From Massilia kyonggiensis (GTDB lineage Bacteria > Pseudomonadota > Gammaproteobacteria > Burkholderiales > Burkholderiaceae_D): a stretch of DNA of 64,000 nt. The stretch covers positions 248,001 to 312,000 of the forward strand of contig NZ_JANUGY010000004.1 in the NCBI RefSeq assembly GCF_024756235.1, read 5' to 3'. Made by a program: the position numbers and the translations under genes. Below are positions 25,568 to 32,898 of the stretch, one piece after another (the first letter of the stretch is position 1; each line of letters opens with the position of its first letter). Under the pieces are notes generated by a model that made no database searches, was not told where the DNA came from, and saw nothing but the letters and a program-made list of their open reading frames with translations.

Positions 25568-27967
25568 TTATAGGGTCACCACCACCTGCAACGCCTCGGA
25601 CCGCACGGCAGGCAGCCGAACGTCGAGCACGCGCTTTTTCGCATCCCAGCGATACGCGATCGCCTTGCCGCCCGCCTGCACGGCACGGGGTTTCGCGGCC
25701 ACGTTGTGCACTTTCAGGTCGAACGTGCGTGCGGTCGGCGTCGCGGCGGCGCCCGGTTCCGGTGCGACCTTCAGTGCCAGGCGGCCGTCGGCGAACGTGC
25801 TGGAGAAGCGCACCAGTTCGTACTTGCCGGACTCGAAAGCGTGCGCCGTGTGGCCGTCGTCGTCGTACAGATGGCCTTGCGCCTGCGTCACGCCCGCGTC
25901 GTGCCAGTAATGCAGGTCCAGCTTCGCCGTCGAATAATCGCGCGTGCTCTGCACCGGTTGCGCGAGCGGGATGAACGCGCCCGCACGGACGTAGGTCGGG
26001 ATACGGTCCGGACGCGGCGTCACGGTCTCCAGGATGCCGCCGTGGTGCTTCTCGTCCGTATAAAAGTCGAACCACACGCTGCCCTTGCGCGGGAAGAACA
26101 CTTCCTTGCGCGTCGCACCCGGTTCCGTGATGGGCGCGACAAGGAAGTCCGGGCCCCACAGGTACGTGGACGAGATGCCCGTCGTCGACATGAATTCGTT
26201 GTCAGGGTCCTCGAACAGCACGGGGCGCATCATCGGCATGCCCGTGCGGCTGTCGTCGAAGGCGGCCGTGTAGTTATACGGCAGCATCGCATAGCGCAGG
26301 CGGATGGCGTCGCGGGCCAGCGCCTTCACGGCCGGCGTGCGGAAGATCGCCTCGGCCGGCACTTCTTCCTGCGCGTGCGGACGGAAGATCGGCTGGAACA
26401 CGCCGTACTGCAGCCAGCGCACGTACAGTTCGTCGTCCAGCACGGGCCCGGCAAACCCGCCCAGGTCGGAATGCATGTACGCCTGGCCCTGCATGCCCAT
26501 CTGCAGCGCGATCTCCATCTGCGATTGCAGGCCGCCCCAACCCCGCTGCACGTCGCCGGACCACGGGATCATGCCGAAGCGCTGCGAACCCGAATAGCCC
26601 GAGCGCATCAGGATGAACGGGCGCTCCTGCGGATAATCGCGCGCATAGCCGTCGGCGATCAGCTTCGCCCATTCATGGCCGTAGATGTTGTGGACCTGGT
26701 CGGCCGTGCCCGTCGCGTGGCGCGCGGCGGACGGATGCGTTTCCGGCTCGCCCAGGTCGCCCCACCAGCCCGCGGCGCCGCCTGCCTTGAGGTCCTTGTA
26801 GATGTTCCAGAACCAGTCGCGCGCCTGCGGCTTGAACACGTCGACGAGGCCCGTGTTCCCGAAGAAGAAATCGAAGACGAACGGCTTGCCCTGCGCATCC
26901 GTCGCGAGGACACCCTGCTGCGCCGCTTCCTGCCAGCGCTTCGACGTCGTCAGCACGAACGGCTCCGTGATGAGGACCGTCTTGACGCCCTTCCTGTTGA
27001 AGTCCGCCATCATCGCCTCGGCATGCGGGAAGCTGTCGCGGTCCCACGCGAGATTGCCCATCGTGCCCTTGACGGTCTTGCCGAACCAGTACAGGTCGAA
27101 CACGATGGCGTCCAGCGGGATGCCGTCCGCGATGAATTTATCCACGACCGAGCGCGCTTCGGCCTCGGTGTGATAGCCGAAGCGGCTCGCGAAATTGCCG
27201 AACGCCCAGCGCGGCGGCAGCGGCTGGCGGCCCGTCAGGCGCGTCGTCCCGTCCATCAGCTGCGCCCAGTCGTCGCCCGCGATCACCTGATAGGTCTTGC
27301 GGCCGCCCATCACTTCGTAGCGCAGGGTGCCGTCCTTGCGGCTGTCGAAATCGAGCCAGCCGGCCTGCGGATTGTCGAAGTGGATGGCGTACTTGTGCGA
27401 AGACACGGCCATCGGAATGCCATAGCCCATCTGGTCCGCGCGGTTGCCGAACCCGTACGATGCCCGGTTGTACAGGCGGAAGCGGTTGCCGCGGCGGTTC
27501 ATGCCGACGGCGCGCGACCCGGCGCCGTACAGCGCCTCGTCGCCCTCGAGCGCGAATTCGATGCTTTCCAGTTCCCCCGCATGCCCATAGCCCTGCTTCT
27601 CGGCGACGAGCGGCCGGCCCTTGTAGGCATAGCTGATGCGCAGCGGCGATTTTTCCACCGTGACCGTGATGCCGTCCGTGACGAGCTGGATGCGCCCGTC
27701 CCCTTCCCTGATCGTGGCCGGCGCCTGGCCGGGCTTGAGCACGACGGCGTGCGAGGCCGGATCGAACGTCTCGCCGCGCGGCACGAAGCTCGTCTCCACG
27801 ATGTTGGCGTCGTAAGGGCGGATCAGGTAGCGGCCGTCGCTGGTGGCGATGTCCAGCGTCCCGTTGTCGTTGCGGTAGCCGAGGAACGCGCGGTCCGCGT
27901 TTTGCGCGTGGGCCGGCAGGCCGGCCAGCAGGCACAGGGCGAGGACGGCATGGGGGATCGGTTTCAT
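25568..27967 (-). CDS. Secreted glycoside hydrolase family 31 enzyme
   Basis: 799 residues with a signal peptide (MKPIPHAVLALCLLAGLPAHA, cleaved before QNAD). An N-terminal galactose-mutarotase-like domain (GGRKTYQVIAGD) precedes the catalytic barrel, whose nucleophile Asp is in GWWGDLGEPE and acid/base Asp in WSGDVQRGW. A C-terminal beta domain follows. The WWGDLGEPE form occurs in the alpha-glucosidase / alpha-transglucosylase branch, so an alpha-glucan-active hydrolase or 4-alpha-glucosyltransferase is likelier than an alpha-xylosidase, but this needs phylogeny. The ATG at 27967 follows CGGAGA. Periplasmic or outer-membrane-facing processing of oligosaccharides is inferred. Confidence 0.92.
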   Translation of the reverse strand: MKPIPHAVLALCLLAGLPAHAQNADRAFLGYRNDNGTLDIATSDGRYLIRPYDANIVETSFVPRGETFDPASHAVVLKPGQAPATIREGDGRIQLVTDGITVTVEKSPLRISYAYKGRPLVAEKQGYGHAGELESIEFALEGDEALYGAGSRAVGMNRRGNRFRLYNRASYGFGNRADQMGYGIPMAVSSHKYAIHFDNPQAGWLDFDSRKDGTLRYEVMGGRKTYQVIAGDDWAQLMDGTTRLTGRQPLPPRWAFGNFASRFGYHTEAEARSVVDKFIADGIPLDAIVFDLYWFGKTVKGTMGNLAWDRDSFPHAEAMMADFNRKGVKTVLITEPFVLTTSKRWQEAAQQGVLATDAQGKPFVFDFFFGNTGLVDVFKPQARDWFWNIYKDLKAGGAAGWWGDLGEPETHPSAARHATGTADQVHNIYGHEWAKLIADGYARDYPQERPFILMRSGYSGSQRFGMIPWSGDVQRGWGGLQSQMEIALQMGMQGQAYMHSDLGGFAGPVLDDELYVRWLQYGVFQPIFRPHAQEEVPAEAIFRTPAVKALARDAIRLRYAMLPYNYTAAFDDSRTGMPMMRPVLFEDPDNEFMSTTGISSTYLWGPDFLVAPITEPGATRKEVFFPRKGSVWFDFYTDEKHHGGILETVTPRPDRIPTYVRAGAFIPLAQPVQSTRDYSTAKLDLHYWHDAGVTQAQGHLYDDDGHTAHAFESGKYELVRFSSTFADGRLALKVAPEPGAAATPTARTFDLKVHNVAAKPRAVQAGGKAIAYRWDAKKRVLDVRLPAVRSEALQVVVTL

Positions 27968-28063
27968 AGTCTCCGGGTGTTGTCGTTGTTGGAATACGGG
28001 AATTTTAAACTGTTCTCGTAGAAAAGCTACAGCGAACGGGCATTTCGGCCAAATTTGCGGATA

Positions 28064-28093
28064 ACACGACGTAGTTTGACTACTTATTCGTGT
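28064..28093. repeat. Nested inverted repeats upstream of the exonuclease III gene
   Basis: Outer arms ACACGA (28064-28069) and TCGTGT (28088-28093) enclose inner arms GTAG (28071-28074) and CTAC (28080-28083). It lies in the 166-bp divergent gap between GH31 and exonuclease III and could be an operator or a 5' hairpin. Confidence 0.4.
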
Positions 28094-28133
28094 CGAGCCA
28101 GAATGGCGGCAACGACAATCCATGAGAGACCCC

Positions 28134-28919
28134 ATGCGCATCGCAACGTTCAACGTCAACGGCATCAACAGCCGCCTCCCCGCCCTGCTGCAATGGCTCG
28201 AGGAGACGCAGCCGGACGTGGCCTGCCTGCAGGAACTGAAGGCGCCGCAGGAAAAGTTTCCCGAGATGGAGATCCGCGCGGCCGGCTACTGCCCGATCTG
28301 GCACGGCCAGAAAAGCTGGAACGGGGTCGCGATCCTCGCGCGCGGCACGGAGCCGCAGGAACTGCAGCGCGGCCTGCCGGGCGACCCGGACGACGAACAG
28401 AGCCGCTACATCGAGGCGGCCGTGAACGGGATCCTCGTCGTCTGCCTGTACCTGCCGAACGGCAATCCGGCGCCCGGCCCGAAGTTCGACTATAAATTGC
28501 GCTGGTTCGAACGCCTGCGCCTGCGCGCCCAGGAGCTCATCGCCACGGGCGCGCCGGTCGTGATCGCGGGTGACTACAACGTGATGCCGACGGAACTGGA
28601 CGTGTATAAACCCGAGCGCTGGCTCGACGATGCCCTGTTCCGTCCGGAGACGCGGGCGGCGTACCAGCGCCTGCTCGACCAGGGCTGGACGGATGCCCTC
28701 CGTGCGACGCACCCCGGCGAAATCATCTACACGTTCTGGGACTATTTCCGTGATGCGTACGGCCGCAACGCGGGCCTGCGCATCGACCATCTGCTGCTGA
28801 GCCCCGCGCTCGCCCCGAAGCTGAAGGCGGCCGGCGTCGACCGCGACGTGCGCGGGCGCGAGAAGCCGAGCGACCACGCGCCGACGTGGGTCGAACTGGA
28901 CTGGCCGAAGCTGGGCTGA
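28134..28919 (+). CDS. xth: Exodeoxyribonuclease III
   Basis: 261-residue Mg2+-dependent AP endonuclease / 3'-exonuclease of the EEP fold, acting in base excision repair. The active-site residues are visible in MRIATFNVNGINSR (Asn), ACLQELK (Glu), IAGDYNVMPTELD (Asp, Asn), RIDHLLLSP and KPSDHAPTWVEL (Asp-His pair). The length is typical. An ATG 12 bp upstream gives MRDPMRIATF, but the conserved start of the family is MRIATFN. It ends one base before the stop codon of the convergent TetR gene. Confidence 0.95.
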   Translation: MRIATFNVNGINSRLPALLQWLEETQPDVACLQELKAPQEKFPEMEIRAAGYCPIWHGQKSWNGVAILARGTEPQELQRGLPGDPDDEQSRYIEAAVNGILVVCLYLPNGNPAPGPKFDYKLRWFERLRLRAQELIATGAPVVIAGDYNVMPTELDVYKPERWLDDALFRPETRAAYQRLLDQGWTDALRATHPGEIIYTFWDYFRDAYGRNAGLRIDHLLLSPALAPKLKAAGVDRDVRGREKPSDHAPTWVELDWPKLG

Positions 28920-29549
28920 TCAGGTGCGGCGCAAGGGCGGCCGCCCGAGCACCATGCCGAGCCGCAGCGCGCTGTCGGTGACGATCTCGATATCCGGCGT
29001 GTAGCCGTCCTCGATCCAGCGCAGCGCGATGTGGATCACGCCGCCCACGATGCCCGCTTCCAACAGCGGATCGGCCGGCACGCCGGGGGGCACGACGTAG
29101 CGGCCCACCTGTTCGCCGATGGCGCGCAGAGCGGCGTCGAAGGCCTTGTCGACGGCCCGGCTGACGCCGCGGATCTCGACGAGGAACACGCGGGCCGAAC
29201 GGGGCTCGCGCTGCAGCGCCGCGAAATACGTGTGCAGCATCGCACGCGCACGCGCCACCCGGCTGCGGCCGGCCTGCTGGGCCGCTTCCGTGATCTCGCC
29301 CAGCACGCTGTACGTGACGGCGTTGAACGAGGCGATCAACAACTCTTCGCTGTTCGCGAAGGACTCATAAAAATAACGTTCGGTCAGCCCGGCGGCCTCG
29401 CAGACGGCCTTGACGGTCGACTGGCGGTAGCCGCGCTCGCCGTAGACGGCGACGGCCGCCCCGATCAGCTGGGCACGCCGTTGCGCACGCCGTTCGTCTT
29501 GCGGAACGCCGCGATAGGGCCGGGCAGGTTGTAAAGATTCTGGAGGCAT
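28920..29549 (-). CDS. TetR-family transcriptional regulator
   Basis: 209 residues with an N-terminal TetR helix-turn-helix (RAQLIGAAVAVYGERGYRQS, AVCEAAGLTERYFYESFANS) and a ligand domain from about residue 80. It is divergent from the FMO-SDR-hydrolase operon across an 84-bp gap carrying a candidate palindrome. Local control of that operon by a hydrophobic or ketone-type substrate is the natural inference. The start is not sharply defined: AGAAGG abuts the chosen ATG directly. Only the region after it shows TetR homology. Confidence 0.9.
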   Translation of the reverse strand: MPPESLQPARPYRGVPQDERRAQRRAQLIGAAVAVYGERGYRQSTVKAVCEAAGLTERYFYESFANSEELLIASFNAVTYSVLGEITEAAQQAGRSRVARARAMLHTYFAALQREPRSARVFLVEIRGVSRAVDKAFDAALRAIGEQVGRYVVPPGVPADPLLEAGIVGGVIHIALRWIEDGYTPDIEIVTDSALRLGMVLGRPPLRRT

Positions 29550-29586
29550 CCTTCTATTTTCGCACAGAACATTGCTTATCAATATG

Positions 29587-29604
29587 TGACAATATACAGT
29601 GTCA
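29587..29604. promoter_or_regulatory. Candidate TetR operator
   Basis: TGACA (29587-29591) and TGTCA (29600-29604) form an inverted repeat with an 8-bp AT-rich spacer, in the middle of the 84-bp gap between the divergent TetR and monooxygenase genes. The half-sites are short, so the assignment is tentative. Confidence 0.45.
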
Positions 29605-29633
29605 GTAGTATTCAAAGAACAACGAGACACGCC

Positions 29634-31106
29634 ATGACCGACCCAGCCGCGGAGCCTTATTTCGACGTCCTCATCGTGGGCGCCGGCCTGTCCGGCATCG
29701 GTGCCGCCTGGCACCTGCAGCGGGGCTGCCCCGGCAAGACTTACGCGATCCTGGAAGCGCGCGCCGCGCTCGGCGGCACGTGGGACCTGTTCCGCTACCC
29801 CGGCGTACGCTCGGATTCCGACATGTATACCCTGGGTTACGCGTTTCAGCCCTGGACTGAAGGCAAGGCGATCGCGGACGGCCCCGCGATCCGTCGCTAC
29901 ATCGGGCAGACGGCGCGCGACAACGGCATCGACCGCCACATCCGCTACGGCCACAAGGTCGTCGGCGCGCACTGGTCGAGCGAGGACGCCTGCTGGCACG
30001 TGGAAGCGGAGCACGACGGCGGGCGCGTGCGGCTGCGCACCCGCTTCCTCCACATGTGCAGCGGCTATTACAGCTACGACGAAGCGTACCGGCCCCGCTT
30101 CGACGGCGAGGAGACGTTTGCCGGCCGCATCGTGCAGCCGCAGTTCTGGCCCGCCGGCCTGGATTACCGGGGCCGGCACGTCGTCGTCGTCGGCAGCGGC
30201 GCCACGGCCGTCACGCTCGTGCCGGCGATGGCGCAGGATGCCGCCCACGTGACGATGCTGCAGCGTTCCCCGACCTATATCGTGAGCCGCCCGTCCGAGT
30301 ACGGCTTCGCGCAGCGCCTGCGCCGCTGGCTGCCCGCGCCCGCCGCCTACGCGCTGACGCGCTGGCGCGTGATCGTCGAGAGCATGCTGCTGTACCGCGT
30401 CGCGCGGTCGAAACCCGAGCTCGCGAAACGGAAGATCGTCGAGATGGCGCGCCACCAGCTCGGCCCCGGCTACGACGTCGCCACCCATTTCACGCCCGGC
30501 TACAAGCCCTGGGACCAGCGCGTGTGCGTCGTGCCGGACGGCGACCTGTTCCGCGCGATCCGCACGGGCCGCGCGAGCGTCGCCACCGACCACATCGAAC
30601 GCTTCACGCCGGACGGCCTGCTGCTGGCATCCGGGCGCGCGGTGCCCGCCGACGTCGTGGTGCTCGCGACCGGCCTGAAGATCAAGCTGCTGGGCGGTAT
30701 CGCCATTACCGTCGACGGCCAGCCGTTCCACCCGAACGAGGCGATGTCGTACAAGGGCATGATGCTCTCGGGCCTGCCGAACTGCGTGATGACGTTCGGA
30801 TACACGAACGCGTCGTGGACATTGAAGGCCGACCTGACGGCCGCCTGGGTCGTGCGCCTGCTGCGCCACATGGACCGCCATGGCCAGCAGGTCGCCGTCG
30901 TGCACCGCGAGCCGGGCGTCGAGCCGCAACCCTTCCTCGGTTTCACCTCGGGCTACGTGCAGCGCGCCCGCGCCGACCTGCCGCAGCAGGGGTCGCGCAA
31001 GCCGTGGCAGGTCTACCAGAACTATGTGCAGGACATGCTGACGATCCGCTTCGGCCGCATCGCCGACGGCGTCCTGCGTTTCGGCCGCAAGGGAGCCATG
31101 CCGTGA
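29634..31106 (+). CDS. Flavin-containing / Baeyer-Villiger-type monooxygenase
   Basis: 490 residues. The FAD-binding Rossmann motif is VLIVGAGLSGIGAAWHLQ near the N terminus, followed by ALGGTWDLFRYPGVRSDSDM, and the NADPH-binding motif is VVVVGSGATAVTLVP at about residue 185. All are typical of class B flavoprotein monooxygenases of the EtaA/MymA kind. The BVMO fingerprint FxGxxxHxxxW[PD] reads FAGRIVQPQFWP, with Gln168 where His is expected. It is the first gene of a three-gene operon whose next start overlaps its stop (GTGA). Ketone oxidation to an ester is the expected activity, but the Gln makes it uncertain. Confidence 0.9.
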   Translation: MTDPAAEPYFDVLIVGAGLSGIGAAWHLQRGCPGKTYAILEARAALGGTWDLFRYPGVRSDSDMYTLGYAFQPWTEGKAIADGPAIRRYIGQTARDNGIDRHIRYGHKVVGAHWSSEDACWHVEAEHDGGRVRLRTRFLHMCSGYYSYDEAYRPRFDGEETFAGRIVQPQFWPAGLDYRGRHVVVVGSGATAVTLVPAMAQDAAHVTMLQRSPTYIVSRPSEYGFAQRLRRWLPAPAAYALTRWRVIVESMLLYRVARSKPELAKRKIVEMARHQLGPGYDVATHFTPGYKPWDQRVCVVPDGDLFRAIRTGRASVATDHIERFTPDGLLLASGRAVPADVVVLATGLKIKLLGGIAITVDGQPFHPNEAMSYKGMMLSGLPNCVMTFGYTNASWTLKADLTAAWVVRLLRHMDRHGQQVAVVHREPGVEPQPFLGFTSGYVQRARADLPQQGSRKPWQVYQNYVQDMLTIRFGRIADGVLRFGRKGAMP

Positions 31107-31915
31107 ACCTGCACGATCGCGTCGCCGTGATCACCGGCGCCGGCAGCGGCATCGGCCGCGCCACCGCCTTCGCCATGGCCCGCCGCGGCGCGCGCCTCGC
31201 GCTCGCCGACATCGACGGTGCCGCCGTTGCGGCGGTCGCGCGCGAGATAGAGATCATGCGCGGCCCCGGCGCGACGCACCACGTGCTCGACGTGGCCGAC
31301 CGCACCGCCGTCGCCGCGTTTCCCGCCATCGTGCAGGCCGCGCACGGCCGCGTCGACATCCTGGTGAACAACGCGGGCGTCGCGCTGGGCGGCACGTTCG
31401 AACAGGTCGGCGCGGACGATTTCGACTGGCTCATGGAAATCAACTTCGGCGGCGTCGTGCGCATGACCCGCGCATTCCTGCCGATGCTGCACGCGAGCGA
31501 CGACGCGCGCATCGTCAACGTGTCGAGCATCTACGGCATCATCGCCCCGCCGGGACAGGCGGCCTACTCGGCCAGCAAGTTCGCCGTCCGCGGCTTCTCG
31601 AACGTGCTGCGCCACGAGCTGGAAGGCAGCACGGTGGGTGTCTCCGTCGTGCATCCCGGCGGGGTGGCGACGCAGATCGCAAAGAACGCCCGCGTGCCAG
31701 CCGGCGCGCCGGCGGACGAGGTGGAACGCGGACGCCGGACGATGGAAAAGCTGCTGCGCATGCCGCCCGAACAGGCGGGCGAGATCATCGTGCGCGGCAT
31801 CGAGCGGCGCCAGGCCCGCATCCTCGTCGGCACCGACGCGAAGGCCGCCGCGCTGCTGGAACGGCTGTCTCCCGTCGGTTACTGGAACCTTCTCAAGAAA
31901 GCGCTCAAACGATGA
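31103..31915 (+). CDS. Short-chain dehydrogenase/reductase
   Basis: 270 residues, classical SDR. The cofactor motif is VAVITGAGSGIGRATA, followed by DILVNNAGVALGG, the catalytic Ser in NVSSIYGIIAPP and the YxxxK pair in AYSASKFAVRG. The acidic residue after strand two (LADIDG) suggests NAD(H). The GTG start at 31103 overlaps the monooxygenase stop and has GGGAG upstream. Between a BVMO-like enzyme and an esterase-like hydrolase, it would convert an alcohol to the ketone used by the monooxygenase, or the reverse. The role is inferred. Confidence 0.92.
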   Translation: MNLHDRVAVITGAGSGIGRATAFAMARRGARLALADIDGAAVAAVAREIEIMRGPGATHHVLDVADRTAVAAFPAIVQAAHGRVDILVNNAGVALGGTFEQVGADDFDWLMEINFGGVVRMTRAFLPMLHASDDARIVNVSSIYGIIAPPGQAAYSASKFAVRGFSNVLRHELEGSTVGVSVVHPGGVATQIAKNARVPAGAPADEVERGRRTMEKLLRMPPEQAGEIIVRGIERRQARILVGTDAKAAALLERLSPVGYWNLLKKALKR

Positions 31916-32898
31916 CTCTCGTGCTGCTGATCCTCGGCGTCCTCGCCCTGCTGGTGTTCGTCGCCTTCCTGTTCACGCTGTGGACTGCCCGCAAGGTCGA
32001 ATCCGTGCTGCCGCCGCGTGGCCGCTTCGTCGACGTGCCGGGCGCGCGCCTGCATATCCGCGAATTCGACGGCGGCGGGGACGCCCCGCCGCTGCTGCTC
32101 GTCCACGGCCTCGCGGCACAGCTCGACCACTACACGTATGGCGTGACGGACCGGTTGGCCGGGCGCTACCGGATCATCGCCGTCGACCGGGCGGGCTCCG
32201 GTCATTCCACGCGCGCGCCCGGCACGCCGGCCGACCTGGACACGCAGGCCGCCATGCTCGCCGCGCTGATCGAGACACTGAAGCTGGAGCGCCCGCTCGT
32301 CGTGGGCCACTCGCTGGGCGGCGCGCTCGCCCTGGCGCTCGCGCTGCGGCATCCGCGCCATGTCGGCGGGCTCGCGCTCGTCGCGCCGCTGACGCACATG
32401 CAGGAACACGTACCACCCGTATTCCAGGGCCTGACGATCGTGTCGCCGACGTGGCGCAGGATCGTCGCTTGGACGCTCGCGATTCCCGTGGCGATCAGGA
32501 ACAGCCGCGCCGCGCTCGACGTCGTGTTCGGCCCGGAAGCGGTGCCGGCAGATTACGCGATGCGCGGCGGCGGGCTGCTCGGCCTGCGCCCAGGCGCCTT
32601 CCTGTCCGCGTCCGACGACCTGCGCTCGCTCCCTGAATGCCTGCCCATGCAGGAAACGCGCTACGGCGAACTGCGGGTCCCCGTCAGCATCCTGTACGGC
32701 AAGGACGACCGCATCCTCGACTGGCGCGCGCACGGCCAGGCGCTGGCCGACAAGGTGCCCGGCGCGACACTCCAGCTGATCGAGGGCGGCCATATGCTGC
32801 CCATCACGAATCCGGATGCGACGGCCGCGTTCATCGACGCGGCCGCGGCTCAGGCGACGCTGTCCGCCAGCGCCGTCGTCAACGCGGCCAGGTCGTAA
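31912..32898 (+). CDS. Alpha/beta-fold hydrolase with N-terminal membrane anchor
   Basis: 328 residues. One N-terminal hydrophobic helix (residues 2-24, LVLLILGVLALLVFVAFLF) is followed by a hydrolase domain: oxyanion HGLAAQLDH, nucleophile elbow VVGHSLGGALAL (Ser), acid Asp in YGKDDRILDW and catalytic His in EGGHMLPITNPD. It is expected to cleave esters at the membrane, possibly those formed by the monooxygenase two genes upstream. The start overlaps the SDR stop (ATGA). The last 49 bp overlap the convergent hybrid kinase gene. Confidence 0.92.
   Translation: MTLVLLILGVLALLVFVAFLFTLWTARKVESVLPPRGRFVDVPGARLHIREFDGGGDAPPLLLVHGLAAQLDHYTYGVTDRLAGRYRIIAVDRAGSGHSTRAPGTPADLDTQAAMLAALIETLKLERPLVVGHSLGGALALALALRHPRHVGGLALVAPLTHMQEHVPPVFQGLTIVSPTWRRIVAWTLAIPVAIRNSRAALDVVFGPEAVPADYAMRGGGLLGLRPGAFLSASDDLRSLPECLPMQETRYGELRVPVSILYGKDDRILDWRAHGQALADKVPGATLQLIEGGHMLPITNPDATAAFIDAAAAQATLSASAVVNAARS

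Noticed and set aside
25706..28021. Open frame of 771 codons antisense to the GH31 gene
   Set aside because: No recognisable domain and an antisense-like composition. The GH31 enzyme on the other strand has a signal peptide and catalytic motifs.
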